Source: Akkermansiaceae bacterium UBA5688
GTDB lineage: Bacteria > Verrucomicrobiota > Verrucomicrobiia > Verrucomicrobiales > Akkermansiaceae
Assembly (NCBI GenBank): GCA_002420315.1
Contig: DIHU01000246.1
Coordinates: 1-18,723, forward strand
DNA: 18,723 bases
Reading direction: 5' to 3'
Below are positions 1 through 8,800 of this stretch, in pieces. The notes under the pieces were generated by a model that saw only the letters and a program-made list of their open reading frames with translations, ran no database searches and had not been told where the DNA came from. The first letter of the stretch is position 1. Every line of letters begins with the position of its first letter. The position numbers and the translations under genes were made by a program.

Positions 1-1620
1 TTGGAAACCAAAGCTAATAAGAAGCCAAAAAACCGAATCGACACTCCTGAAATTCGGGAGAAAATCCGGGAACTCATTAAGCTTGCTAAGGAGCAGGAAT
101 ATCTCACTTACGATGATATTCACGAAATTCTGCCCAACAACCTCATTGAAGAAGAAGACATCAAGGCCATCCTTGAAAGGCTCCGTCAAATGGAGTTCGA
201 GATCATAGATGCTTCCGAAGTTGACCGTTTCAAGGATAAGAAGAAAGGCGATCTGGATTCCGAAGAGGACACCAAAGACCAGAAACTTGACATCCTCGAC
301 GATCCCGTTCGGATGTATCTCAAGCAAATGGGTCAAGTTCCTCTGCTTACTCGCGAGCAAGAGGTTGAAATTTCCAAACGAATCGAGGACGCCGAAATCG
401 AGGTCCAAAAGTTTCTACACCTTTTTGGGTTCACAGCCAGCGGATACCTCGCCCTTGCCGACAAACTCATGCGCGGCAAAGAACGCTTCGACCGAGTTAT
501 TCTCGATAAGAAGATCGAAAGCCGTGAGCGCTACATGAAAGCCCTCCCAAAGCTTTGCGATCAGGTTCGATCCACTCACGAAGAAACCACCGCAATTATC
601 AAAAAACTCTCGGCCAAAGCACCGCGAGGCAAAAAGAAACTCGAGACCACCCTCTCGAAGAACCTTCAAACTATCGCGCGCCTGTATAGCCGCTTCTACT
701 TCAAACAGAAGGTCATCGAAGATTTTTGTGATGTCGTAGCTGAGTATCAGGAGAAGATTTGGAAATACTCTCGCAAGAAAAGCGCCGAAGCCGGGACCGC
801 GATCAAGGAGCTTTCCCTCGAAGCCTGGCACAACGTTGAGCAATTTGAGGCCACTAACAAGAGTCTTCGCCTTTGGATGCGTAAGGCGCTCAAAGCCAAG
901 ACCGAAATGGTCGAAGCTAACCTTCGCCTCGTTATTTCGATCGCCAAGAAGTATACCAACCGTGGACTCTCTTTCCTAGATCTCATTCAGGAAGGCAATA
1001 TGGGCCTCATGAAGGCGGTTGAGAAATTTGAGTATCGTCGTGGATACAAGTTTTCGACCTACGCGACCTGGTGGATTCGTCAGGCGATCACCCGCTCCAT
1101 CGCCGATCAAGCCCGGACCATCCGTATTCCGGTCCACATGATCGAGACCATTAACAAGCTAATGCGTGTGCAGAAACAGCTCGTGCAAGAATATGGTCGC
1201 GAACCAACTCCAGACGAAATCGCCGAGGAAATTCACCTGCCGGTCGAGCGGGTCCGCGCGGTCCTCAAGATGGCTCAGCAACCCATCTCGCTCCAAGCCC
1301 CCGTTGGCGATTCCGACGACACTTCGTTCGGCGATTTCATCGAAGACAAATCAGCCGAAAACCCAATGGAGGAAGCTGGCTTCGCAATGCTAAAGGACAA
1401 GATCATCGAAGTTCTCGATACTCTAACCGAGCGGGAGCGCGAAGTTCTCGAGCAACGCTTCGGACTTAAGGATGGCTACTCCCGAACTCTTGAGGAAGTT
1501 GGCCGCCAGTTCCAAGTCACCCGCGAACGGATTCGTCAAATCGAAGCAAAAGCACTTCGGAAGATGCGACATCCGACCCGTATACGGAAGCTAGAAGGCT
1601 TCATCGAATTACCCATGTAA
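1..1620 (+). CDS. rpoD: Primary (housekeeping) RNA polymerase sigma-70 factor RpoD
   Basis: Main sigma factor, which directs core RNA polymerase to -10/-35 promoters. All regions of a group 1 sigma factor are visible: region 1.1 (about residues 13-75), region 1.2 (101-130, beginning DPVRMYLKQMG), a non-conserved insert rich in charged helices (about 135-300), region 2 (302-375, with FSTYATWWIRQAITRSIADQ for melting and -10 recognition), region 3 (376-457) and region 4 (465-530), whose helix-turn-helix contains VTRERIRQIEAKALRKMRHP. At 539 aa it is shorter than the 613 aa E. coli protein because its non-conserved insert is smaller. The TTG at base 1 is also the window edge, so the true start could lie upstream. 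Region 1.1 begins shortly after, so little if anything is missing. A strong hairpin terminator follows 11 bases after the stop. The presence of regions 1.1 and 1.2 argues against an alternative sigma factor. Confidence 0.96.
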   Translation: METKANKKPKNRIDTPEIREKIRELIKLAKEQEYLTYDDIHEILPNNLIEEEDIKAILERLRQMEFEIIDASEVDRFKDKKKGDLDSEEDTKDQKLDILDDPVRMYLKQMGQVPLLTREQEVEISKRIEDAEIEVQKFLHLFGFTASGYLALADKLMRGKERFDRVILDKKIESRERYMKALPKLCDQVRSTHEETTAIIKKLSAKAPRGKKKLETTLSKNLQTIARLYSRFYFKQKVIEDFCDVVAEYQEKIWKYSRKKSAEAGTAIKELSLEAWHNVEQFEATNKSLRLWMRKALKAKTEMVEANLRLVISIAKKYTNRGLSFLDLIQEGNMGLMKAVEKFEYRRGYKFSTYATWWIRQAITRSIADQARTIRIPVHMIETINKLMRVQKQLVQEYGREPTPDEIAEEIHLPVERVRAVLKMAQQPISLQAPVGDSDDTSFGDFIEDKSAENPMEEAGFAMLKDKIIEVLDTLTEREREVLEQRFGLKDGYSRTLEEVGRQFQVTRERIRQIEAKALRKMRHPTRIRKLEGFIELPM

Positions 1621-1629
1621 AAAATTAAA

Positions 1630-1665
1630 AAAAAGCCCGCTGGTTGGAACACCACGGGCTTTTTG
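1630..1665 (+). terminator. Intrinsic terminator after rpoD
   Basis: An A-rich tract runs into a GC-rich stem (GCCCG with a single bulged C, then TGG), an 8-base loop (TTGGAACA) and the complementary arm CCACGGGC, followed by TTTTT. The A-run on the left and T-run on the right make it potentially bidirectional. It ends only 18 bases before the ATG of the next gene. Confidence 0.87.
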
Positions 1666-1682
1666 GAAGTAACGATTTTCAA

Positions 1683-2069
1683 ATGCAGCACAACCAATTC
1701 GAGCACGCCGTCTCCTCAATTATCGAAAAAGAAAAACGCTTTGAACCCGGGGCCTACTTTCTTGTCAGGGAAGCTCTTGATTTTACGGTCGATCGTCTTT
1801 CCAAGGCATCAAACAACGAAAAGCGCCATGTTAGCGGACACGAACTTCTCCTTGGGTTCCGAGACTACGTTCTAAAGGAATACGGACCGATGGGCGCTAC
1901 CGTCCTTGAGGACTGGGGCATCAGAAAATGTCATCATGTTGGAGAAATAGTATTTATCTTCATCGAACATGGGGTTTTTGGGAAACAAGACTCAGACAAG
2001 CTCGACGACTTTGGCGAAGCTTACGTTTTCGAGGAAGCCTTTAAGGCACCTTTTCTCGCCAAAGCGTAA
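1683..2069 (+). CDS. Minf_1886 family protein, function unknown
   Basis: Small soluble protein of 128 aa. It matches from memory a family conserved in Verrucomicrobiota and Planctomycetota and named after Minf_1886. Hallmarks seen are AYFLVREALDFTVDRL (24-39), RHVSGHELLLGFRDYVL (48-64), YGPMGATVLEDWGI (67-80), GEIVFIFIEHGVFGK (87-101) and a C-terminal DDFGEAYVFEEAF (108-120). No signal peptide, membrane segment or catalytic motif is evident, and the function is unknown. I chose the ATG at 1683. An in-frame TTG at 1644 lies inside the rpoD terminator loop and would add 13 residues absent from the family as I recall it. A weak GGAAG sits 13 bases upstream. With the terminator immediately upstream, the gene is either expressed by read-through from rpoD or from a very short leader. 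It converges on the esterase gene across 42 bases. Confidence 0.8.
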   Translation: MQHNQFEHAVSSIIEKEKRFEPGAYFLVREALDFTVDRLSKASNNEKRHVSGHELLLGFRDYVLKEYGPMGATVLEDWGIRKCHHVGEIVFIFIEHGVFGKQDSDKLDDFGEAYVFEEAFKAPFLAKA

Positions 2070-2111
2070 CGCATTTATTTCCCATCATAACAAGTAATCT
2101 GGAAACCAGCT

Positions 2112-3164
2112 CTATTTCTTCCAGTCCCGCCAAAGCCACCTCATCATTTCAGGAAGTTTTGCCCCGGCTGCCTTTGATCCATGGAAACACTTTCCGTAAT
2201 GGAAGTGATAATCGTAATCTGAATAGTTTAACGCTGCCGCCATCTGTTTGTTAGCAAGTGGCCAGCTTCCATACTTATTATCGAGATCGTTTTGACCCGC
2301 AAGAAGGTAAGCACGAATTGGCTTCTTTTCCATCTTGCGTATCATCGGCGGATAATTGTGCCCACCCCGGATATCGACAAAAGTCCCAACCCAAATTAAG
2401 GCCTTGCGAAATGATTGCGGCTTCTCCCAGCAAACCGTCCCAGCGCAAATTCCACCTGACGAACCACCTGCGATTCCTCGCATCTTCGGATCATCGCTAA
2501 TGGAATAGCTCTTCTCAACCTTAGGAATAATTTCCTCTAAGAGAAACCTCGCATAGGTATCCCCCAGCGAGTCATATTCTACACTCCGATTTCTTGGTTT
2601 TTCTTTCAGCCCCTGATCTTTAAAACGGCCAGGATTAATAAAAATCCCGAGAGTCACAGGCATCTCACCATTTGCGATCAAATTATCCATGACCGTTGTA
2701 GCCCGTAAGTTTCCATTCGGATCAGCGTGCCGGGGCCCATCCTGAAACACCATTAAAGCCGCCGGTTTTGAAGCGCTATATTGAGCAGGTACATAGACCA
2801 AATACTCCCGCTCCGTTTCTGGATAGATTTCACTCTCATTCCAGATGTGCTGAGTCACTCTTCCCTGAGGAACCTGTTGTAGCATCGAATCCTTGGAATA
2901 CTCGTAGCTCTCCACCTTTGCCGTTCCCTTTTCCAATACCTTCCCGTCCCCATCACGGATCGACCATTCGATGATCTGAAAATTCTCGAATAACTGATGC
3001 AAGCGACCATTTTTTAGATCTCCAATTCGCTTGCCGGTCTTTTCGTTAAAAACTGAAATCGCAGAGGGATTCTTGCTCACCCAATGCACCATTAGTCCCT
3101 TGGTCCAGCTCTTGGCCGACATATTTCCGACTAAGCACAATAAAATCACCAGAAATCGCTTCAT
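2112..3164 (-). CDS. Secreted alpha/beta-hydrolase, Fes-like putative esterase
   Basis: 350 aa with an N-terminal signal peptide (MKRFLVILLCLVGNMSA, cleavage probably after residue 17). Residues about 20-115 look like a beta-rich accessory domain. Residues 118-350 form an esterase-D/enterochelin-esterase-type alpha/beta-hydrolase. The nucleophile elbow is GGSSGG at 233-238, with Ser235 as the likely nucleophile in a GxSxG pattern. Asp293 (in LLAGQNDLDN) and His328 (in CFHGS) are candidate acid and base. The segment VEYDSLGDTYARFLLEEIIP (196-215) and the ending MMRWLWRDW are typical of the planctomycete/verrucomicrobial subtype. The substrate is unknown; related enzymes cleave siderophore esters or acetyl/feruloyl groups on polysaccharides. 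The export signal suggests periplasmic action. The gene is divergent from the UbiA-like gene with about 100 bases between them. Confidence 0.85.
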   Translation of the reverse strand: MKRFLVILLCLVGNMSAKSWTKGLMVHWVSKNPSAISVFNEKTGKRIGDLKNGRLHQLFENFQIIEWSIRDGDGKVLEKGTAKVESYEYSKDSMLQQVPQGRVTQHIWNESEIYPETEREYLVYVPAQYSASKPAALMVFQDGPRHADPNGNLRATTVMDNLIANGEMPVTLGIFINPGRFKDQGLKEKPRNRSVEYDSLGDTYARFLLEEIIPKVEKSYSISDDPKMRGIAGGSSGGICAGTVCWEKPQSFRKALIWVGTFVDIRGGHNYPPMIRKMEKKPIRAYLLAGQNDLDNKYGSWPLANKQMAAALNYSDYDYHFHYGKCFHGSKAAGAKLPEMMRWLWRDWKK

Positions 3165-3257
3165 CCTAGAAAGATGCCTTTTCTGGACCTAGGCTGGCGA
3201 GTAAAGAAAGCAACTTACGATTAGACTTCCAAACTCCATCACTGCTTGCTCTTCTCC

Positions 3258-3261
3258 AAGG
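3258..3261 (+). promoter_or_regulatory. Shine-Dalgarno supporting the start at 3267
   Basis: AAGG lies five bases before the ATG at 3267. It favours this start over the in-frame TTG at 3246, which has no comparable site. Confidence 0.45.
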
Positions 3262-3266
3262 CAGCT

Positions 3267-4184
3267 ATGACCCGCCAAAAAGTCATCGACTTGCTCGCCA
3301 TGAGCAGATTCGCCAACCTCCCCACCGTTTGGTCAAATGGCCTTCTCGGAATTCTCATCGGCATAGGCATTTTCCAAGACCAAGCCCACATTTGCCCAAC
3401 TTGCATTGCCTTACTAGGACTTGCCCTTTCCTGTCTCTACCTTGGCGGATGTTTTTTCAACGATTGGCATGACCTCGACTTCGACACTAAAACCCGCCCT
3501 GATAGGCCCATTCCTTCCGGTCGTTGGTCTCGCAAAACAATCTTGATTTTCTCCCTTGTTCTTATGGGCGGCGGATTTATATTTAGTTCCTTTGTTAGCC
3601 TGCCCTCCGGACTCTGCGCTGCCGGCATCGTCTTCTGTATTCTCGCTTATACCAAGTGGCACAAGATTCATCCTTCGAGCTTTTTCTTTATGGCCGGAGC
3701 ACGCGCCCTCATATACCCGACAGCAGCCTTCTCTCTCATTTCTTGGGAGCAGTTCACCAAGACTTCTTTCGATAGCTCCTTCCTTATTCTTTTACTTGGA
3801 CTCGGACTCGGTGGATACATCCTCGGAATATCCCTCACCGCCCGGGCCGAGACCTCCAAAACCCCCATCAGCGATTCACAGAAAATATTCCCTATTCTCT
3901 GCCTCTGCACCCCCATCTTCTTTTTCTCAATTCCCCAAATCGCTTCGCAAAACGGATATGCTCTGATTCCGCTCATCCTCTTCATCGGAATCCTCGCAAT
4001 CATTGTCAGAAGCCTTCGTGCTTGCCACAACGTCGGCGCTTTTGTCTCCCGGGCTCTTGCTAGCATTCCCCTAGTGGACTATCTAATCGTCTTCCCCCTT
4101 GCCCCAAACCTTCTCGTCCTGATTTCCTGCCCTCTTTTAGCTATCACCGCACTTGGACTTCAAAAAATCGCCCCCGCCACCTAA
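3267..4184 (+). CDS. UbiA-superfamily membrane prenyltransferase
   Basis: 305 aa integral membrane protein with about eight or nine hydrophobic helices. The family's first Asp-rich motif is intact: N65, D66, D69 and D73 (NDWHDLDFD), followed by TRPDRPIPSG (76-85). In UbiA enzymes this binds Mg2+ and the prenyl diphosphate. The usual second DxxxD motif is not visible. At the equivalent place, after helix 6, there is GISLTARAE (187-195). The N-terminus ANLPTVWSNGLLG (16-28) is typical of the superfamily. The acceptor substrate cannot be told from sequence: quinone head group, heme, sterol-like or another lipid. No quinone or heme genes lie nearby. The stop codon is directly followed by the tsaD ATG with no gap, so the two are probably co-transcribed and may be translationally coupled. 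Confidence 0.85.
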   Translation: MTRQKVIDLLAMSRFANLPTVWSNGLLGILIGIGIFQDQAHICPTCIALLGLALSCLYLGGCFFNDWHDLDFDTKTRPDRPIPSGRWSRKTILIFSLVLMGGGFIFSSFVSLPSGLCAAGIVFCILAYTKWHKIHPSSFFFMAGARALIYPTAAFSLISWEQFTKTSFDSSFLILLLGLGLGGYILGISLTARAETSKTPISDSQKIFPILCLCTPIFFFSIPQIASQNGYALIPLILFIGILAIIVRSLRACHNVGAFVSRALASIPLVDYLIVFPLAPNLLVLISCPLLAITALGLQKIAPAT

Positions 4185-5192
4185 ATGATACTCGCCATCG
4201 AATCCTCCTGCGACGAAACCGCAGTTGCTATCATCCGGCGGGATGGCCAAACGGCTGAACTCCTGACCTCGCTCATATCATCACAAATCGAGATCCATCG
4301 CCAATACGGCGGCGTTGTCCCAGAAGTAGCCTGCCGTAATCATGCCCAACGAATTCGCCCCCTAGTCCAACAAGCTCTCAATGACGCCGGAGTCAGTCTC
4401 GATGACATCACCGCTTTCGCCGCCACTCGTGGTCCCGGACTAGCTTCATCCCTACTCGTCGGCCTCGCTTTCGCGAAAGGTCTAGCGGCTGCCTCGGCGA
4501 AACCCTTTTTCGGCATCAATCACATGGAAGGCCATCTTCTCTCGCCATTCCTTGAAGAAGGCACAATCCCGCCACACCTCAGCCTCATCGTCTCTGGGGG
4601 ACATACCATGCTCATTTCAGTACAGGCACACGGACAATATCAACTTATCGGCCGTACCATCGATGATGCCGGCGGCGAAGCCTTCGACAAGGTTGGCCGC
4701 ATGCTCAAGCTCCCCTACCCCGGCGGCCCTGAAATCGAAAAACACGCCCGCGAGGGAAACCCAAAATCCTTCGCCTTTCCCCGTGCCCACCTTAAGGGTG
4801 CTCCCTTCAACTTTTCCTTTTCTGGTCTTAAAACTGCTGTTCTTTACCAACTCGAAAAGCTCGACGATCCCCAAGCTCACCTCGCTGATCTTTGCGCATC
4901 GTTTCAAGATGCCGTCATTGATGCCCTCGTCAAAAAAACGCTTAAAGCCGCTCGTCAAACCGGCCACACCCTGATCACCCTCTCCGGCGGAGTTGCCTGT
5001 AATCGAACTTTACAAGAAGCCCTTACTCTTGCTGCGCAAAACGCCGGAATAAAAGTCCAGCCCACCCCACCGGCACTCACCACCGATAATGCAGGTATGA
5101 TTGCTCTCGCCGCCCTTCTTGCTTCGGAAAACCGCCCTAGCGACTCTCTAGAAATCGGTATCGATCCTAATCTAGTGCTTGCCACTCCGTAG
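4185..5192 (+). CDS. tsaD: tRNA N6-threonylcarbamoyladenosine synthase, catalytic subunit TsaD
   Basis: Transfers the threonylcarbamoyl group from TsaC-made threonylcarbamoyl-AMP to A37 of ANN-decoding tRNAs, together with TsaB and TsaE (not in this window). It is 335 aa, the normal family length. The N-terminus MILAIESSCDETAVAI is the ASKHA phosphate-1 motif. Metal ligands H113 and H117 are in INHMEGH, with D301 in TTDNAGMIA. Glycine-rich nucleotide-binding segments are SGGHTML (137-143) and LSGGVACNR (266-274). The family motif GGEAFDKVGRMLKLPYPGGP is at 163-182. It abuts the UbiA-like gene. Essential in most bacteria; nothing looks degraded. Confidence 0.97.
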   Translation: MILAIESSCDETAVAIIRRDGQTAELLTSLISSQIEIHRQYGGVVPEVACRNHAQRIRPLVQQALNDAGVSLDDITAFAATRGPGLASSLLVGLAFAKGLAAASAKPFFGINHMEGHLLSPFLEEGTIPPHLSLIVSGGHTMLISVQAHGQYQLIGRTIDDAGGEAFDKVGRMLKLPYPGGPEIEKHAREGNPKSFAFPRAHLKGAPFNFSFSGLKTAVLYQLEKLDDPQAHLADLCASFQDAVIDALVKKTLKAARQTGHTLITLSGGVACNRTLQEALTLAAQNAGIKVQPTPPALTTDNAGMIALAALLASENRPSDSLEIGIDPNLVLATP

Positions 5193-5205
5193 CTTTGCTA
5201 CTCCG

Positions 5206-5230
5206 CTTGACCTAATAAGATAGGATCAAG
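5206..5230 (+). terminator. Possible weak hairpin after tsaD
   Basis: CTTGACCTA and TAGGATCAAG can pair with one bulged A around a six-base loop. A short A/T-rich inverted repeat (AAATAGTAACTATTT) follows instead of a clean T-run. It sits in the 47-base gap between two convergent genes, so it may serve both, but it is weak. Confidence 0.35.
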
Positions 5231-5239
5231 AAATAGTAA

Positions 5240-5812
5240 CTATTTTGACCAACCCACATGGATATGAGTCGAATGACCATGGTCTCCCGGTCCGAAAGTT
5301 TCAGTCGCGCCGAGTTCACGGCAGCGCTTGAGAAATCCTCGCCAATAGCGATTACCATAACTTACGCGCTGACCGTTGATTGTGTCGACATCAAAAGCAA
5401 GTCCAGCGTAATGACGTGAATTTCTGGCATGACTCCCCCCCGCTAAGGCAACTACCCGAAAAGTATACCCCCGGCTTGCAAGGTCACAGATAGCCCAAAG
5501 CATTCTGTGATCGAGTCCCACATAGCCACCTGGAGCAGTGCCGTAAGAACTACGCTTAACAGCATAACCAGCAGCAGCATGGTTGAGGTTATCTAATGCA
5601 GACGCACCATCGTAACGACCGCTGACCTGACGAGGAAGCCAACTTATCCTATTACAATTCTTCAACCATTGCGCTGCCTTAGGGGTAGGGTTCCTGAGAT
5701 AAAATGTGGGAGGCGTAAGAGTACAACTTGAGAACCCCAAACCACAACCGACTGCTACAGTAATCACACGAAGAAAAGGGACGAAACGCTTCACTTGTCT
5801 AAAGATGCCCAT
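5240..5812 (-). CDS. M15-like (D-Ala-D-Ala carboxypeptidase fold) lipoprotein
   Basis: 190 aa. The N-terminus has basic residues, a hydrophobic stretch and GFSSC, so Cys30 may be lipidated, although Phe at -3 is not a canonical lipobox. The C-terminal half shows the zinc motif of the Hedgehog/D-Ala-D-Ala metallopeptidase fold (MEROPS M15 and relatives): SRHYAGLAFDVD with His134 and Asp141 as ligands, and THIHVGW with His183/His185 supplying the third. The segment GGYVGLDHRMLWAICDLASR (95-114) is the helix seen before the core in this group. A role in cutting peptidoglycan cross-links or stem peptides at the envelope is likely, but substrate and activity are inferred. The gene is divergent from the ABC transporter gene with 74 bases between them. 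Confidence 0.72.
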   Translation of the reverse strand: MGIFRQVKRFVPFLRVITVAVGCGLGFSSCTLTPPTFYLRNPTPKAAQWLKNCNRISWLPRQVSGRYDGASALDNLNHAAAGYAVKRSSYGTAPGGYVGLDHRMLWAICDLASRGYTFRVVALAGGSHARNSRHYAGLAFDVDTINGQRVSYGNRYWRGFLKRCRELGATETFGPGDHGHSTHIHVGWSK

Positions 5813-5845
5813 TTTGTCCCCAATGGCAATGCCATGATCCCTCTC

Positions 5846-5874
5846 TTGTTTTCCGGAGTGCTCAGCGCTATACC
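5846..5874 (+). promoter_or_regulatory. Candidate sigma-70 promoter for the large ABC transporter gene
   Basis: TTGTTT (5846-5851) and TATACC (5869-5874) are separated by 17 bases, within the short divergent intergenic region. A transcript starting about seven bases after the -10 would have a leader of only a few bases before the ATG at 5887, so the mRNA would be almost leaderless. Confidence 0.38.
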
Positions 5875-5886
5875 TTTCTCATAACC

Positions 5887-8800
5887 ATGCGCCTGCGAAC
5901 AGTTCTCGCCCGAACCAAGCGTCTCGTATTCCGAGACGCGCGTGAGCGTCGTCATGAGAAAACAGCCCGGGCACTATCTCAAGTCTTTGCATCCTTTATT
6001 GACCACGATGGTCATGCGTCGCGACGAGAGCTTGAGATCGTTTATGATTTTGTGCGAAATGTCTTCCCGGATGTCGATCATGGTATTCTCGGAAAATCGC
6101 TAGAATCTGCCGTTGCATGGCCCCAGCCGATTGATGAAGCACTGAAGCATCTCAAGAAAAACCTAAACACGGAACACCGGATCCCCCTAGCTCTCCAACT
6201 CTATTCAGTCATCAGGGCAGGCGGCGACACTCCCGAAGAAAAAGAAAAATTCTCCGAGGTTATGCAAGCTATCGGGAATAGTGAGATCACCGAAGCGGTC
6301 CTGAGTGAACTTGGGCAATTTAACGGACCAAAAGACAGTCTCTTGGCAAGAGTAGACTTTGGCTCTGATAAATCATGTGACGTCCGCCTAAAAGACGACG
6401 ATGACACGCCCCGGTTTCGCTGTTACCAAGCGGGAGCACTGATTCTTATTCGAAACCTTCACGATCAACCTCTCTGGGTTAGGGGCTATCAGCTCGACTC
6501 AGATCGCCTCTTACTAATCCGACCTTCAGACGAAATCATCGCGGGAAGATGGCGCTTAAATTACAACGATCTCATCTTCTTCTTACAGGCGGAAGAAAAA
6601 GGTATTCCTCCAGCACTCTTCCTCATGGAAGAAGACGAGGAGCTCACCCTAAGCCGAAACAAGTCACGTGTGGCCGTAGCCAAGATCGCCTTCGGGCATC
6701 GCGTCCACATTACCCCACTTAAGAATGAATGTCTTACCAGCGGTTCACATAACCCTCTCATTACTAAAACCACCTATGAGCTAGATTACCATGACGTGAT
6801 TCGTGTGGGCAAAAAGGAACCACTCGTCCTAGAAGCCCTGAGGCGGCTCTCACAACAAACTGGACAGCGATTTGTTCTTCCAGCGGGACGTCGAAGGGTT
6901 CGTGTTTCAAACGACCCCAATCGACTCTCAGGTGACAGCCTGCTCCTCACCCCCGGTCTTGCTGGGCGCTTTGTTTTAGAGCTTGAGTTCGACCCTAAAA
7001 CAGGAGTTGGCGAGATGAAAGTCATCGAATCAACCGAGGCTATTCTAGTCAATGGCCAACAAGTCAAGGAAGAGCCCTTACCCGATGGCTCGATGATTCG
7101 TCTGAGCAATCGTCAGGCCCTTCGCTGCCGCTTCTCGGATAACATTCTTGATGAAGAAAGGAACCTCGTTCGCCATCTTGAAGTCGAGAATCTCAACCAC
7201 CGTTTTTGGAAAGGCGGTAAAGCCATCGATAGCCTCTCTTTCCGGCTCGAGCGTAGTCAAATGATGTGTATCATCGGCCCTAGTGGAAGCGGGAAAAGCA
7301 CACTTCTTGAAATCCTGGCCGGTCAACGAAAACCAAGGAACGGACAGGTTAAGCTAAATGGCATCTCACTCTACGACCGCACAAAAAGACTCGCTCCCTT
7401 AATTTCCTTTATGCCGCAGGAAGATGCCCTGACCGAGCAGCTTACCGTTTACGAGCACCTTGTCCATGCTGCTGCGATCCGCCGGCCCCACCTCTCGATC
7501 GAATCGATCGAGAAACGCGTAAACTTCCTCGTTGGTGAGCTAGGACTGGAACGAATTAGTCATCGCCGGGTCGGTAGTCCAGAATCCAAAAGCCTCAGCG
7601 GAGGTGAACGCTCTCGGCTAAATGCAGGGCTCGATTTAGTTGGAGGCGGTGAAATTTTTCTCTTCGACGAGCCGATCTCGGGGCTTTCCTCAAAAGATGC
7701 CGAAAACGTAGTCGATGCCCTCCACAGCTTCGCCCAAGACAAGATCGTAGTTGCCTCCCTTCACCGTCCCAGCGAGAAAGTTTTAGAAGCTTTTGATACG
7801 GTCCTCCTCCTTGATCGTGGCGGAAAAATGGCATACTTGGGACCGCCGAAAGATCTGGTAAATTACTTCCAGCAAGCCGCCAGAGATTTACAGATCGAGC
7901 GCCAATCCGATCTCAGCCCTCAGGGAGCCGACTTTGTTTTCGATATTCTTGAAAGCACAACGCTAAAGCTCCACACACCTGGTAAAACACGCAGACGTTT
8001 CCAGCCCGAGTTCTGGCAAGAAAGATTTGAGAATCACCGCGTAATTGACCATCTCTCACTTTCAAAAGCTAGTCCCATTGCTGGCGAGCTGGATTTACCA
8101 ACTGCCGATGATCAAGTCGCGGCGCCCGAACCTCCAACTCACGGACGTCGGCAAAAGTGGATGATTTTTAAAACCCACTTAGCACGGGCTGCAAAATCAA
8201 AATTCCGGCACCGGGAAACTTTCAACTCTATTTTGGTGGAAGCCCCTCTACTCGCAGGACTGATCGGCCTAACCTTGAGAGCTTCTCCCGATGGTAGCTA
8301 CCAATTCCATTCGGCTCTTCATTTACCCTCTTACCTTTTCCTAGCCGTAACTGTCGCGATGTTTTTCGGTCTCACCAATAGCGCTACTGAGGTCCTAAGA
8401 GATCGTCCGATTTTAAGACGCGAGCGTAATTGTAGGCAACACCCCTTTCTTTATCTTGGCTCAAAATTTGCAGTGCTCATTCTAACTGTAGCAATTCAAT
8501 CCGCGGTCTTCATCGCAGTTGCACATCAGATTCTCGATCTTCATCACATATTTTGGAATCACCTTGGCTGGATGATCCTCACGGGATCCTGTGGAACTGC
8601 GCTGGCCCTTATGGTCTCGGTAATTTCGCGATCCGAGCGCACTGCCTTAGGATCCATACCTTTGATTCTTGTCCCACAAATTCTACTCGCAGGCGCCCTC
8701 ATACCATTCACTGAGATGAATCGCGGACTTTTTGTTGGAGGAGATGAAGGTCGTGATAACGGAGGCGAACCGGTTCCTTCTGCCATCATGCCGCTGCGCT

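Noticed and set aside
415..843. 142 aa minus-strand open frame inside rpoD
   Set aside because: Antisense to the sigma factor's non-conserved insert; no motif and no start context.
1644..1682. TTG-started extension of the Minf_1886 protein
   Set aside because: The start would lie in the loop of the rpoD terminator and adds residues encoded by the terminator stem; the ATG at 1683 fits the family.
2099..2124. Possible hairpin CTGGAA / TTCCAG between the Minf_1886 and esterase genes
   Set aside because: Six-base stem, no T-run and a long loop; too weak to call a terminator.
3556..4066. Overlapping open frames on both strands within the UbiA-like gene
   Set aside because: Compositionally odd (Ser/Pro- or Arg-rich) shadows of a clear membrane protein.
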